Shown: in pieces, positions 25,384-34,070 of the stretch
Layout: every line of letters begins with the position of its first letter
How positions within the stretch are numbered: position 1 is the stretch's first letter
Assembly (NCBI RefSeq): GCF_004124325.1
Contig: NZ_QBDT01000001.1
Location: forward strand, 3,658,001-3,722,000
Reading direction: 5' to 3'
DNA: 64,000 nucleotides
Source: Streptomyces sp. L2
GTDB taxonomy: Bacteria > Actinomycetota > Actinomycetes > Streptomycetales > Streptomycetaceae
The notes under the pieces: model-generated
What the model saw: only the letters and a program-made list of their open reading frames with translations
Told to the model about the DNA's origin: nothing
Database searches by the model: none
Made by a program: the position numbers and the translations under genes

Positions 25384-26804
25384 CGCATCTGGTTGTTCGC
25401 CCACTCCTGCGCCACGGCCGCCGCGTTCTTGTCGCCGTAGGCGGCGGCCTCCCCGACGGACGACCAGGTGTACCCGGCCGCCGTCACCCGGTCGCCCGTG
25501 CTGCCGTTCTGGCCGCCCGTCAGGTCGATGCTGCGGTCGGCCGCGATGACACGCGCGTCGCTCTGGGCCACGCGGGTCAGCCGTGCGTCGGTCTTCAGCG
25601 GCGCGCACCCGTTCCGCGCGCGCAGGGCGTTGGTCCGGCCGAGCAGGTCGAGCCGGCTCGCCGCCTCCGCGGCAGCCGGGGAGACGGAGGCGGGCGTACG
25701 GGTACGGGCCGGGGAAGGCTTCGGCGTGGCCTTCGTAGCGCTCGGGCTAGGGGAGGCGTGCGGGGACGCCGGACGGTTCGAGGGAGCCTGTGCGGAGACC
25801 GTCGGACGGACCGGCGGGGCCGCGTCGTCGCCCTTGTCCGGGCCCTGGGGGATCACGACCACCAGGACGGCCACGGCGACTGCGGCGCATGCCCCCGTGA
25901 CCTTCGCCGCCGTGCCGTGGCCCAGGGCGCGGCGCCCGGTGCCGAGGACCCGGTGGGCGGTCGCCGCGTGGGAGACGATGCCGTGGCCGGCTCCCAGGGC
26001 CGCCGCCGCCCCGTGTCCCGCGACCGCGCCGGAGTGCAGGGAGAAGGGGACGGCCACCAGACCGACCCCGGCGAGCAGTCCGTCCACCGGCAGCAGGTCG
26101 TCGGCGCTGCGCGCACAGGTCTCGCAGCCCCGGGCGTGCCGGGCGATGCGCTTGCGCCACAGCGGGCTCGGCACGCCGTCCCAGGTCCCGGTCAGCGCGT
26201 CGAGTTCCGCGCACCGCTCGCGCGCCCCGAGCGCCCGGACGACCTGACGGCACACATCCAGCTGCCCCTTGACCCGCTGCACGCGCACCGCGGCGTGCGC
26301 GCGGTTGAGTCCGAGGGCCGCTGCGACCTCGCCGCGGGTGAGTTCCCCTGCGGCCTCCAGCCACCACAGGGACAGCGCGGAGCGCTCGCCGTCGTCCAGC
26401 CACCGCGTCGCCTCGGCGACCTCACGGCGCTGCCCGGACAGGCCGAGGCGCAGGATCGTCAGCTCGGCGAAGTCGCCCTCCACCGCGCCGTCGGCCGCCG
26501 TCTCGAGCGGCAGGGGCGGCTGCCGCGAGCCCGACCAGCGGCGGCGGACCTGGTTCATGGCGATCGCCACCAGCCAGGGCCGGAACCGCTCCGGGTCCCG
26601 GAGCCCGTCCAGCCCGCTCAGGGCCCGCAGCATGGTGTCCTGCACGACGTCGTCGACGTCCGCGTGCCCGTTCAGCGCCCGCCCCACGACGTTGTAGACC
26701 AAGGGCAGGTACGCGACCACGAGCCGCTCCCGGGCCACGGGGTCCCCCCGCCGGGCAGCGGTGATCAGCGATATCTCGTCAGCGCCGGCCCCGCTCACCC
26801 GCAC
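25284..26804 (-). CDS. ECF sigma factor fused through a membrane helix to a CAP/SCP domain
   Basis: 506 residues from GTG 26804 (GGAGG seven bases upstream). Region 2 is about 10-80 (VYNVVGRALNGHADVDDVVQDTMLRA), region 4 about 130-185 (DDGERSALSLWWLE...LTRGEVAAALGLNRAHAAVRVQRVKGQL). Then come Cys201 and an HARGCETCAR anti-sigma-like zinc motif, a hydrophobic stretch, a membrane helix near 308-325 (ACAAVAVAVLVVVI), a Pro/Ser/Thr linker and a CAP/SCP1 domain (about 385-506: LLGRTNALRARNGCAPL ... VGEAAAYGDKN...VAQEWANNQMRQFLLDCRFTDVGVGLV). This implies a sigma module in the cytoplasm tethered to an extracytoplasmic sensor or effector. No separate anti-sigma gene is adjacent. Convergent overlap of 100 bp with the DUF4096 gene. 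Confidence 0.85.
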   Translation of the reverse strand: MRVSGAGADEISLITAARRGDPVARERLVVAYLPLVYNVVGRALNGHADVDDVVQDTMLRALSGLDGLRDPERFRPWLVAIAMNQVRRRWSGSRQPPLPLETAADGAVEGDFAELTILRLGLSGQRREVAEATRWLDDGERSALSLWWLEAAGELTRGEVAAALGLNRAHAAVRVQRVKGQLDVCRQVVRALGARERCAELDALTGTWDGVPSPLWRKRIARHARGCETCARSADDLLPVDGLLAGVGLVAVPFSLHSGAVAGHGAAAALGAGHGIVSHAATAHRVLGTGRRALGHGTAAKVTGACAAVAVAVLVVVIPQGPDKGDDAAPPVRPTVSAQAPSNRPASPHASPSPSATKATPKPSPARTRTPASVSPAAAEAASRLDLLGRTNALRARNGCAPLKTDARLTRVAQSDARVIAADRSIDLTGGQNGSTGDRVTAAGYTWSSVGEAAAYGDKNAAAVAQEWANNQMRQFLLDCRFTDVGVGLVVSGSQRAWTEVLAAPR

Positions 26805-27035
26805 CAGCTCCCCTCCGGTCCCGGAACACACGGTCGCCCCGATACGGAGACCCGCACGGCCCCGCAGCACAACACAAAATCCGGCCGCCCGCCTGTGACG
26901 CCCGTCACGTCGGCCCGCGCTCGCATGGTCGCTGCCTCCCGCACCCCTCGGGCGCACGCCGACGATCGCGCCCGCTTACGATCACCCACACCATCGGCGC
27001 GCCCCAGGAGCGCGCCGGACGACGGAGGGGACCAC

Positions 27036-28481
27036 GTGACCGTGAACAAGCCGCACCTGCGAGGCAGCCGGAGAGCGGGAGCGCTGGTGGCAGCGGTCGC
27101 CCTGGGTATTCCGCTGCTGTCGGCCACACCGGCGGCGGCCGTGCACGGCGCGGTGCCGGGTGACTTCAACGGTGACGGCTACCGCGACGCGGTCCTGCCC
27201 GCACCGGGTGCGAAGGTCGCGGGCAAGCAGTTCGCCGGTGCCGTCGTCGTGCTTTACGGGTCCAAGTCGGGCCTGTCGACGGCCCGGCGCCAGACCATCA
27301 CGCAGAACACCGCCGGTGTGCCGGGCTCCGCGGAGGCGTTCGACCAGTTCGGTGCCGCCACCGCGACGGCGGACCTGAACCGGGACGGATACGCCGACCT
27401 CGTGGTGACCGCGCCGTACGAGGACACGGCCTCGCGCAAGGACGCGGGGCTCCTGACGGTCCTGTGGGGCGGCAAGAACGGGCTGACGGCCGGCGCCCTC
27501 CTGCCGAACCCGTCCCCGTACGGCGACTACTACGGCACGGACGTGGCGGCTGTCAGCTCCGGCGCCGGAGCGAACACCGAGATTCTCGTCTCCGGACAGG
27601 ACGGAGCGGTGACACTCACCGGACCGTTCGGCCGCACCGGCACCGTCGGTCAGGCGTCGGTGGTCAACACGTCCACGCCCTCGATCGGCACGGTCGCACT
27701 CGGCGACTTCAACGGTGACACCCGTCCCGACGGGGTCTCCCTCAGCGTCCGCGTGAGCGGCCTGACCGGCGGCCAGGTCTACCTCGGCGGCGCCGGCCCC
27801 GGGGGCGAGCTGCGGAAGGGCAACGGGCTGATCGCGGCCACCGGGGACGTCAACGGCGACGGATTCCAGGACCTCGTCGTCGGGGACCCCGACGATCCCG
27901 AGAAGGCCGGGGTCGACGGCGCGGCCGGCGGGCGGGTGCTCGTCTGGTACGGCTCCGAGCGCGGCATCGCGCACGACGACGTACCGGTACAACTGACGCA
28001 GAACACGGCCGGCGTGCCCGGTTCGAGCGAGAAGGACGACAACTTCGGCGGTGCCCTGGCGGTGGCCGACCTGAACCGGGACGGACTCGCCGACATCGTG
28101 GTCGGCTCGCCGTACGAGGACACGGGCAAGGACGCGACGGACGCGGGCATGGTGACGGTGATCCCGGGCCGGCGCACCGGTGCCCTGGGCAGCGGCTCGT
28201 ACGCCTTCACCCAGGACACGCCCGGCGTGCCCGGCGGCGGTGAGGCGGGCGACAACTTCGGTACGACCGTCGCCGTCGGTGACGTCAACGGGGACGGCAA
28301 GCCGGAACTGTTCATCAGCGCGGCGGCCGAGAACGGCTACACCGGCGCCGTCTGGGTCCTCCCGGGTGGCACGAGCGGCCCGGTCACCAAGGGCAGTCAC
28401 ATGATCGACGCGCCCTCGGTCGGCTTCACGCAAGAGGGCTGGACGGCCCTGGGCGGCAACGGGCTCCTGCACGTCATCTGA
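27036..28481 (+). CDS. Secreted FG-GAP/integrin-alpha-like beta-propeller protein
   Basis: 481 residues from GTG with GGAGG upstream. Signal peptide (RAGALVAAVALGIPLLSATPAAA), then repeated FG-GAP blades, each with a calcium-binding DxNxDGxxD loop: DFNGDGYRD, DLNRDGYAD, DFNGDTRPD, DVNGDGFQD, DLNRDGLAD, DVNGDGKPE. Usually seven blades form a propeller used in adhesion or ligand binding outside the cell. Divergent from the sigma-CAP gene, which could be its regulator; that link is only positional. Confidence 0.92.
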   Translation: MTVNKPHLRGSRRAGALVAAVALGIPLLSATPAAAVHGAVPGDFNGDGYRDAVLPAPGAKVAGKQFAGAVVVLYGSKSGLSTARRQTITQNTAGVPGSAEAFDQFGAATATADLNRDGYADLVVTAPYEDTASRKDAGLLTVLWGGKNGLTAGALLPNPSPYGDYYGTDVAAVSSGAGANTEILVSGQDGAVTLTGPFGRTGTVGQASVVNTSTPSIGTVALGDFNGDTRPDGVSLSVRVSGLTGGQVYLGGAGPGGELRKGNGLIAATGDVNGDGFQDLVVGDPDDPEKAGVDGAAGGRVLVWYGSERGIAHDDVPVQLTQNTAGVPGSSEKDDNFGGALAVADLNRDGLADIVVGSPYEDTGKDATDAGMVTVIPGRRTGALGSGSYAFTQDTPGVPGGGEAGDNFGTTVAVGDVNGDGKPELFISAAAENGYTGAVWVLPGGTSGPVTKGSHMIDAPSVGFTQEGWTALGGNGLLHVI

Positions 28482-28513
28482 CCGGGCCGGTCCCGGCCGC
28501 CCCGTACTCCGTC

Positions 28514-29485
28514 CTACAGCCCGCCCTCCGTCATCCCGTGGACCGCGGGGATCGTGCCCAGGCGGCCCTTCTGGAAGTCCTCGAAGGCCTGCATCAGCTC
28601 GGCCTTGGTGTTCATGACGAACGGGCCGTAGTGCGCCATGGGCTCGCGGATGGGGCGGCCGCCGAGGAGGACGACCTCCAGGTCGGGGGTGTGGGAGTCC
28701 TGCTTCTCGTCCGCGCGAACCGTCAGGGCGGAGCCGGCGCCGAAGACGGCGGTCTGGCCCAGGCGGACCGGGCGGCGCTCGGCGCCCACCGTGCCGCGGC
28801 CGGCGAGGACGTAGGCGAGGCCGTTGAAGTCCTCGCGCCAGGGCAGGGTGATCTCGGCGCCCGGGGCGAGGGTCGCGTGGACCATGGTGATCGGGGTGTG
28901 GGTGATGCCGGGGCCGGCGTGGCCGTCCAGCTCGCCGGCGATGACGCGGAGCAGCGCGCCGCCGTCGGGGCTGGTCAGCAGCTGGACGGTGCCGCCGCGG
29001 ATGTCCTGGTAGCGCGGGGCCATCATCTTGTCCCTGGCCGGCAGGTTCACCCACAGCTGGAGCCCGTGGAAGAGGCCGCCCGAGGTCACCAGGTGCTCCG
29101 GCGGCGCCTCGATGTGCAGGAGGCCGGCGCCGGCGGTCATCCACTGGGTGTCACCGTTGGTGATGGTGCCGCCCCCGCCGTTGGAGTCCTGGTGGTCGAA
29201 GATGCCGTCGATGATGTAGGTGACGGTCTCGAAGCCGCGGTGGGGGTGCCAAGGGGTGCCTTTCGGCTCTCCCGGCTGGTACTCCACCTCGCCCATCTGA
29301 TCCATCATGATGAACGGGTCGAGATGGCGGTAGTCGATGCCGGCGAACGCCCGGCGGACCGGGAATCCCTCGCCCTCGAAGCCGCTCGGCGCGGTCGTCA
29401 CGGCCAGTACGGGGCGTGCCACCGCCTCGGCCGACGCGGTCACGCGGGGCAGCGTCAACGGGTTCTCGACGGTCACTGCAGGCAT
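28514..29485 (-). CDS. Pirin family protein
   Basis: 323 residues; ATG 29485 preceded by AAGGAGGT, an ideal ribosome-binding site. Bicupin fold with the metal ligands His80 and His82 (WHPHRGFE), His124 and Glu126 (LLHIEAPPE). Bacterial pirins bind Fe(II); some are quercetinases and others modulate central metabolism such as acyl-CoA dehydrogenase or pyruvate dehydrogenase activity. Convergent with the FG-GAP gene, 32 bp apart. Its upstream region is the only A/T-rich patch nearby (CAATGCTCAACTAAAG on the coding strand). Confidence 0.95.
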   Translation of the reverse strand: MPAVTVENPLTLPRVTASAEAVARPVLAVTTAPSGFEGEGFPVRRAFAGIDYRHLDPFIMMDQMGEVEYQPGEPKGTPWHPHRGFETVTYIIDGIFDHQDSNGGGGTITNGDTQWMTAGAGLLHIEAPPEHLVTSGGLFHGLQLWVNLPARDKMMAPRYQDIRGGTVQLLTSPDGGALLRVIAGELDGHAGPGITHTPITMVHATLAPGAEITLPWREDFNGLAYVLAGRGTVGAERRPVRLGQTAVFGAGSALTVRADEKQDSHTPDLEVVLLGGRPIREPMAHYGPFVMNTKAELMQAFEDFQKGRLGTIPAVHGMTEGGL

Positions 29486-29551
29486 GGTCGTACCTCCTTG
29501 TGCGCCCACTTTAGTTGAGCATTGAACTTCTTGCCACCCGGAACGCAAAGA

Positions 29552-29575
29552 GCCCGGAGGGCATTCCCTCCGGGC
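29552..29575 (-). terminator. Stem-loop terminator of the SseB-like gene
   Basis: GCCCGGAGGG (29552-29561)/CCCTCCGGGC (29566-29575), 4-nt loop, followed on the minus strand by TCTTTGCG. It separates the SseB-like gene from pirin. Confidence 0.75.
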
Positions 29576-29600
29576 CCGGCATGGGCGCCGCACGCGCCAG

Positions 29601-29699
29601 CCGTACACGCGCCGAGCGGCGCAGTCCTCAGCCGCCGTACACGCGCCGAGCGGCGCGCTCCCCAGCCGCCGCACACGCGCCGCGCGGCGCACCCCTCAG
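29601..29699 (-). repeat. 34-bp tandem repeat just past the SseB-like stop codon
   Basis: Copies at 29601-29634, 29635-29668 and a shorter 29669-29699. Each contains a GCGCCG..CGGCGC hairpin and, on the coding strand, GTGTACGGC..CTGAGG, echoing the gene's own end (ATGTACGGCTGAGG). Confidence 0.8.
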
Positions 29700-30169
29700 C
29701 CGTACATCCGGCGCATCGCGAACTCGACCATCTGCTCCACCGCCTTCGCGTCGAACACCATCCGGTGCTCGCCCTCCATGTCCAGGACGAAGCCGTAGCC
29801 CGTCGGCAGCAGGTCGATCACCTCGGCGCCGGTGATCACGAAGTACTTGGACTCCTTGCCCGCGTACCGGCGCAGTTCCTTGAGCGAGGTGAACATCGGG
29901 ATCACCGGCTGCTGGGTGTTGTGCAGGGCGAGGAAGCCGGGGGTGTCGCCGCGCGGGCAGTACACCTTCGAGGTGGCGAAGATCTGCTGGAAGTCCTCGG
30001 CCGCCATCTGCCCGGTCGTGAAGGCCCGGACCGCGTCGGCGAGGGACGGCGGGGACGGCTCCGGGTACAGCGGGGCCTGCTGCTGCCCGTATCCGCCGGC
30101 CATCGGCTGCTGGGGGGCGGCGTACTGCTGCTGGGCACCCGCGTCCGTGGTCTGGCCGTATCCGTACAT
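29696..30169 (-). CDS. SseB family protein
   Basis: 157 residues. The N-terminal 40 residues are Gln/Tyr/Gly/Pro rich (QQQYAAPQQPMAGGYGQQQ); the rest is an SseB N-terminal-like domain (TSKVYCPRGDTPGFLALHN...VIPMFTSLKELRRYAG...FVITGAEVIDLLPTGYGFVLD). Function in Streptomyces is unknown. There is no Shine-Dalgarno; a TACTCT hexamer lies 7 nt before ATG. Divergent from the acyl-CoA dehydrogenase. The region past the stop holds three degenerate copies of the gene's 3' end. Confidence 0.85.
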   Translation of the reverse strand: MYGYGQTTDAGAQQQYAAPQQPMAGGYGQQQAPLYPEPSPPSLADAVRAFTTGQMAAEDFQQIFATSKVYCPRGDTPGFLALHNTQQPVIPMFTSLKELRRYAGKESKYFVITGAEVIDLLPTGYGFVLDMEGEHRMVFDAKAVEQMVEFAMRRMYG

Positions 30170-30176
30170 GCACGAA

Positions 30177-30182
30177 AGAGTA
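30177..30182 (-). promoter_or_regulatory. -10 hexamer TACTCT, leaderless start at 30169
   Basis: TACTCT on the minus strand ends 7 nt before the ATG of the SseB-like gene, with no Shine-Dalgarno. Confidence 0.45.
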
Positions 30183-30219
30183 CTCAGTCACAGATGACGG
30201 GTTCGGGGTTGCGTCTTAT

Positions 30220-30231
30220 TACCGACGGGTA
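30220..30231. promoter_or_regulatory. Palindromic operator candidate upstream of acyl-CoA dehydrogenase
   Basis: TACCGACGGGTA is an inverted repeat (TACC/GGTA, 4-bp centre) that overlaps a possible -10 (TAGCAT 30230-30235) about 75 bp before the dehydrogenase. TetR-type fatty-acid regulators use short palindromes of this kind; the actual protein is unknown. Confidence 0.45.
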
Positions 30232-30307
30232 GCATCATCGTAGCTACTTGTTGGTACGCGAACCAGACGCGTCATCGAACAGAAACTCTCTCAACGGAGC
30301 CGTCACC

Positions 30308-32134
30308 ATGGGGCACTACAAGTCCAACCTCCGCGACATCGAGTTCAACCTCTTCGAGGTGCTCGGCCGCGACCAGCTGTACGGCACGGGCCCGTTCGCG
30401 GAGATGGACACGGACACCGCGAGGAGCGTCCTGGACGAGCTGACCCGCCTGGCCGAGAACGAGCTGGCGGAGTCCTTCACCGACGCCGACCGCAACCCCC
30501 CGGTGTTCGCCCCCGAGACGAACACGGCCCCGGTCCCCGCGTCCTTCAAGAAGAGCTACCAGGCCTTCATGGACTCCGAGTACTGGCGTCTGGGCCTGCC
30601 CGAGGCCATCGGCGGCACGACGGCTCCCCCGTCCCTGATCTGGGCGTACGCGGAGCTGGTCCTCGGCGCCAACCCGGCCGTGTGGATGTACTCCTCCGGC
30701 CCGGCGTTCGCCGGCATCCTCTTCGACGAGGGCAACGAGGTCCAGAAGAAGATCGCGCAGATAGCCGTCGACAAGCAGTGGGGCTCCACCATGGTCCTCA
30801 CCGAGCCGGACGCCGGCTCCGACGTCGGCGCCGGCCGCACCAAGGCGGTCCAGCAGGAGGACGGCTCCTGGCACATCGAGGGCGTGAAGCGCTTCATCAC
30901 CTCCGGTGAGCACGACATGTCGGAGAACATCCTCCACTACGTCCTCGCCCGCCCCGAGGGCGCCGGCCCCGGTACCAAGGGCCTGTCCCTCTTCCTCGTC
31001 CCGAAGTACGAGTTCGACTTCGAGACCGGCGAGCTGGGCGAGCGCAACGGCGTGTACGCCACCAACGTCGAGCACAAGATGGGCCTCAAGGCCTCCAACA
31101 CCTGCGAGATGACCTTCGGCGACCGCCACCCGGCCAAGGGCTGGCTGATCGGTGACAAGCACGAGGGCATCCGCCAGATGTTCCGCATCATCGAGTTCGC
31201 CCGCATGATGGTCGGCACGAAGGCGATCTCCACCCTCTCCACCGGCTACCTCAACGCCCTGGAGTACGCCAAGGAGCGCGTCCAGGGCACCGACCTGGCC
31301 GACTTCATGGACAAGGCCGCGCCCAAGGTCACCATCACCCACCACCCCGACGTGCGCCGCTCCCTGATGACGCAGAAGGCGTACGCCGAGGGCATGCGCG
31401 CCCTCGTCCTCTACACCGCCTCGGTCCAGGACGCGATCGCCGTCAAGGAGGCCGCGGGCGAGGACGCCAAGACCGAGCACGCGCTGAACGACCTGCTCCT
31501 GCCCATCGTCAAGGGCTACGGCTCCGAGAAGGGCTACGAGCAGCTCGCCCAGTCCCTGCAGACCTTCGGCGGCTCCGGCTTCCTCCAGGAGTACCCGATC
31601 GAGCAGTACATCCGGGACTCCAAGATCGACACCCTCTACGAGGGCACCACCGCGATCCAGGGCCAGGACTACTTCTTCCGGAAGATCGTCCGCAACCAGG
31701 GCGCGGCCCTGAACTCCCTCGCCGAGGACATCAAGAAGTTCCTCGCGCTCGGCAACGGCGGCGAGGAGCTGGCCGGCGCCCGCGAGCAGCTCGCCAAGGC
31801 GGCCGTCGAGCTGGAGGCCATCGTCGGCCTGATGCTGACCGACCTCGCGGCCACCGAGGACGACGTCAAGAACATCTACAAGGTCGGCCTGAACACCAGC
31901 CGCCTGCTGCTCGCCTCCGGTGACGTCATCGTCGGCTACCTGCTGCTCAAGGGTGCGGCGGTCGCCGCCGAGAAGCTGCCGACCGCGTCCGCGAAGGACA
32001 AGGCCTTCTACACCGGCAAGATCGCCGCGGCGAAGTTCTTCGCGGCCAACGTCCTGCCCGGCGTCACCCTGGCCCGCAAGGTCTCGGAGAACGTCGACCT
32101 GGACCTGATGGAGCTGGACGAGGCGGCCTTCTAG
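30308..32134 (+). CDS. Long-form acyl-CoA dehydrogenase (FadE5-like)
   Basis: 608 residues, ATG 30308 with ACGGAG upstream. Longer than classical 390-residue dehydrogenases: N-terminal extension, core with FAD/substrate motifs ([46 protein letters not shown]), [46 protein letters not shown] block split by shorter stretches, then a C-terminal helical domain. Oxidises acyl-CoA to trans-2-enoyl-CoA in beta-oxidation. Very strong codon bias (almost all C/G third positions) suggests high expression. Confidence 0.95.
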   Translation: MGHYKSNLRDIEFNLFEVLGRDQLYGTGPFAEMDTDTARSVLDELTRLAENELAESFTDADRNPPVFAPETNTAPVPASFKKSYQAFMDSEYWRLGLPEAIGGTTAPPSLIWAYAELVLGANPAVWMYSSGPAFAGILFDEGNEVQKKIAQIAVDKQWGSTMVLTEPDAGSDVGAGRTKAVQQEDGSWHIEGVKRFITSGEHDMSENILHYVLARPEGAGPGTKGLSLFLVPKYEFDFETGELGERNGVYATNVEHKMGLKASNTCEMTFGDRHPAKGWLIGDKHEGIRQMFRIIEFARMMVGTKAISTLSTGYLNALEYAKERVQGTDLADFMDKAAPKVTITHHPDVRRSLMTQKAYAEGMRALVLYTASVQDAIAVKEAAGEDAKTEHALNDLLLPIVKGYGSEKGYEQLAQSLQTFGGSGFLQEYPIEQYIRDSKIDTLYEGTTAIQGQDYFFRKIVRNQGAALNSLAEDIKKFLALGNGGEELAGAREQLAKAAVELEAIVGLMLTDLAATEDDVKNIYKVGLNTSRLLLASGDVIVGYLLLKGAAVAAEKLPTASAKDKAFYTGKIAAAKFFAANVLPGVTLARKVSENVDLDLMELDEAAF

Positions 32135-32153
32135 TCACCGCGCCCGTCCGGCC

Positions 32154-32225
32154 CTGTCGGCGCTATCGGACCTATCGGCGCTATCGGTCCTATCGGCGCT
32201 ATCGGCGCTATCGGCGCTATCGGCG
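32154..32225 (+). repeat. 9-bp minisatellite (CTATCGGCG-type, 8 copies)
   Basis: Eight consecutive 9-bp units from 32154 to 32225 in the gap after the dehydrogenase, consensus CTATCGGCG with variants CTATCGGAC and CTATCGGTC. Non-coding on the evidence of position; the antisense frame would read Ala-Asp-Ser repeats. Confidence 0.9.
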
Positions 32226-32284
32226 CTGCCGGCCGTTTCCGTCCGGCACGCCGGCCGCCCGATCCGCCGGGTCCGTCCGAGGGT

Positions 32285-32305
32285 CCGCTCCCGCACCGGG
32301 AGCGG
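32285..32305 (+). terminator. Stem-loop between acyl-CoA dehydrogenase and M18 peptidase
   Basis: CCGCTCCCG (32285-32293)/CGGGAGCGG (32297-32305), 3-nt loop. Confidence 0.6.
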
Positions 32306-32320
32306 GCCCTCGTCCGTCGT

Positions 32321-32326
32321 TAAGGT
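32321..32326 (+). promoter_or_regulatory. -10 hexamer TAAGGT, leaderless start at 32333
   Basis: TAAGGT ends 6 nt before ATG 32333. The hexamer and spacing are the same as at 16931. Confidence 0.5.
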
Positions 32327-32332
32327 GAACCC

Positions 32333-33655
32333 ATGAGTACAAGCCAGCGCTTCGACCGCGGCCACACCGACGACCTGATGTCCTTCCTCGCGGCCGCCCC
32401 GTCGCCGTACCACGCCGTGGCGGCCACCGCCGCGCGGCTGGAGAAGGCCGGCTTCCGCCAGGTCGAGGAGACGGACGCCTGGGACACGGCGGCATCGGCG
32501 GCCACCGCCGCGGTGAGCGGCGGCAAGTACGTGCTGCGCGGCGGCGCGATCATCGCCTGGTACGTCCCCGAGGGCGCCCAGCCGCACACGCCGTTCCACA
32601 TCATCGGCGCCCACACCGACTCGCCCAGCCTGCGCGTCAAGCCGCAGCCGGACAGCCAGGCGCACGGCTTCCGGCAGGTCGCCGTCGAGATCTACGGCGG
32701 CCCGCTGATGAACTCCTGGCTCGACCGCGACCTGGGCCTGGCCGGCCGGCTCACCCTGCGCGACGGCTCCACCCGCCTGGTCAACGTGGACCGCCCGCTG
32801 CTGCGCGTGCCGCAGCTCGCCATCCACCTGGACCGCACGGTGTCCACGGACGGCCTCAAGCTGGACAAGCAGCGCCACCTGCAGCCCGTGTGGGGCCTCA
32901 CGGACGACTTCGGCCACAGCGACCTGATCGCCTTCCTGGAGGAGGAGACCGGGCTGCCGTCCGGCTCGGTGGCCGGCTGGGACCTCATGCTGCACCCCGT
33001 GGAGGCACCGGCCTACCTCGGCCGGGACCGCGAACTCGTCGCCGGCCCGCGCATGGACAACCTGCTCTCCGTGCACGCGGGCGCCGCCGCCCTGGCCGCC
33101 GCGGCCACCTCCGGCGCGCCGCTCACCCGCATTCCCGTGCTCGCCGCCTTCGACCACGAGGAGAACGGCTCCCAGTCCGACACCGGCGCCGACGGCCCGC
33201 TGCTCGGCACCGTCCTGGAGCGCTCGGTGTTCGCGCGCGGCGGCAGCTACGAGGACCGCGCCCGCGCCTTCGCCGGCACCGTCTGCCTGTCCTCCGACAC
33301 CGGCCACGCCGTCCACCCCAACTACGCGGAACGGCACGACCCGACCCACCACCCCCGCGTCAACGGCGGCCCCATCCTCAAGGTCAACGTCAACAACCGC
33401 TACGCCACGGACGGTTCCGGCCGCGCGGTCTTCGCCGCCGCCTGCGAGCGGGCCGGCGTGCCCTTCCAGTCCTTCGTCTCCAACAACTCCATGCCCTGCG
33501 GCACCACCATCGGCCCCATCACCGCGGCCCGGCACGGCATCAAGACCGTCGACATCGGAGTGGCGATCCTCTCGATGCACAGCGCCCGCGAACTCTGCGG
33601 CGCCGACGACCCGTTCCTGCTGGCGAACGCGCTGGTGGCGTTCCTGGAGGGCTAG
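32333..33655 (+). CDS. apeB: M18 family aminopeptidase
   Basis: 440 residues, full length for bacterial M18 (DNPEP-like) enzymes. Two-zinc active site residues in GAHTDSPSLRVK (His94), AGPRMDNLLS, FDHEENGSQS and SDTGHAVHPNY; the C-terminal MPCGTTIGPITAARHGIKTVDIG motif is also present. Removes N-terminal acidic or other residues from peptides; usually a dodecameric cytosolic enzyme. Confidence 0.96.
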   Translation: MSTSQRFDRGHTDDLMSFLAAAPSPYHAVAATAARLEKAGFRQVEETDAWDTAASAATAAVSGGKYVLRGGAIIAWYVPEGAQPHTPFHIIGAHTDSPSLRVKPQPDSQAHGFRQVAVEIYGGPLMNSWLDRDLGLAGRLTLRDGSTRLVNVDRPLLRVPQLAIHLDRTVSTDGLKLDKQRHLQPVWGLTDDFGHSDLIAFLEEETGLPSGSVAGWDLMLHPVEAPAYLGRDRELVAGPRMDNLLSVHAGAAALAAAATSGAPLTRIPVLAAFDHEENGSQSDTGADGPLLGTVLERSVFARGGSYEDRARAFAGTVCLSSDTGHAVHPNYAERHDPTHHPRVNGGPILKVNVNNRYATDGSGRAVFAAACERAGVPFQSFVSNNSMPCGTTIGPITAARHGIKTVDIGVAILSMHSARELCGADDPFLLANALVAFLEG

Positions 33656-33766
33656 TTCCCGCCCCCTGACGGGACCTCTCCGGCCTTCGGCAGGGCTACT
33701 CGGGGCGGCTGCGGGTACCCGCTCGGCACCGGAGATTCAAGGAACCGAAAGGGGAGGCGACGTCTC

Positions 33767-34033
33767 ATGGGCCTCGGCGGATGCATCATCCTCATCGCCG
33801 TGGGAGCAATCCTCACGTTCGCGACCGACTGGCACATGAACGGGGTCAACCTCGATCTGGTCGGCGTCATCCTGATGGCCGTCGGGCTGATCGGCCTGGC
33901 GACGTTCAGCGGCATCGCGCGCCGCCGGCGGGTGGTGATGCCGCCGGCCCCGGTCGTCGAGGAGGAACCGCACCACCACCATCACCGGGCCGACGGCTAC
34001 GGCGACAGCTACACCGACGGCTACGGGGTGTGA
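33767..34033 (+). CDS. DUF6458-type small membrane protein
   Basis: 88 residues, AAAGGGGAGG upstream of ATG. Two membrane helices (GCIILIAVGAILTFAT; LVGVILMAVGLIGLATFSGI) and a cytoplasmic tail with RRRRVV, a PHHHHHR cluster and ADGYGDSYTDGYGV. Function unknown. The 3' terminal 37 nt are the apparent source of the 50-bp minisatellite that follows (see 34071). Confidence 0.8.
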   Translation: MGLGGCIILIAVGAILTFATDWHMNGVNLDLVGVILMAVGLIGLATFSGIARRRRVVMPPAPVVEEEPHHHHHRADGYGDSYTDGYGV

Positions 34034-34070
34034 GGCGGGCCGAGGGCTGCCGTCTCCGAGCCGGGCCGAC

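Noticed and set aside
24079..25608. Minus-strand frame rich in Gly-Asp repeats resembling RTX calcium-binding repeats
   Set aside because: It is the antisense of the Pro/Val repeat; the plus strand has a recognisable DUF4096 domain, and the minus frame has none and no start signal.
26982..29144. Minus-strand frame of 720 codons across the FG-GAP gene
   Set aside because: Antisense to clear DxNxDGxxD motifs; composition is Arg/Gly/His shadow.
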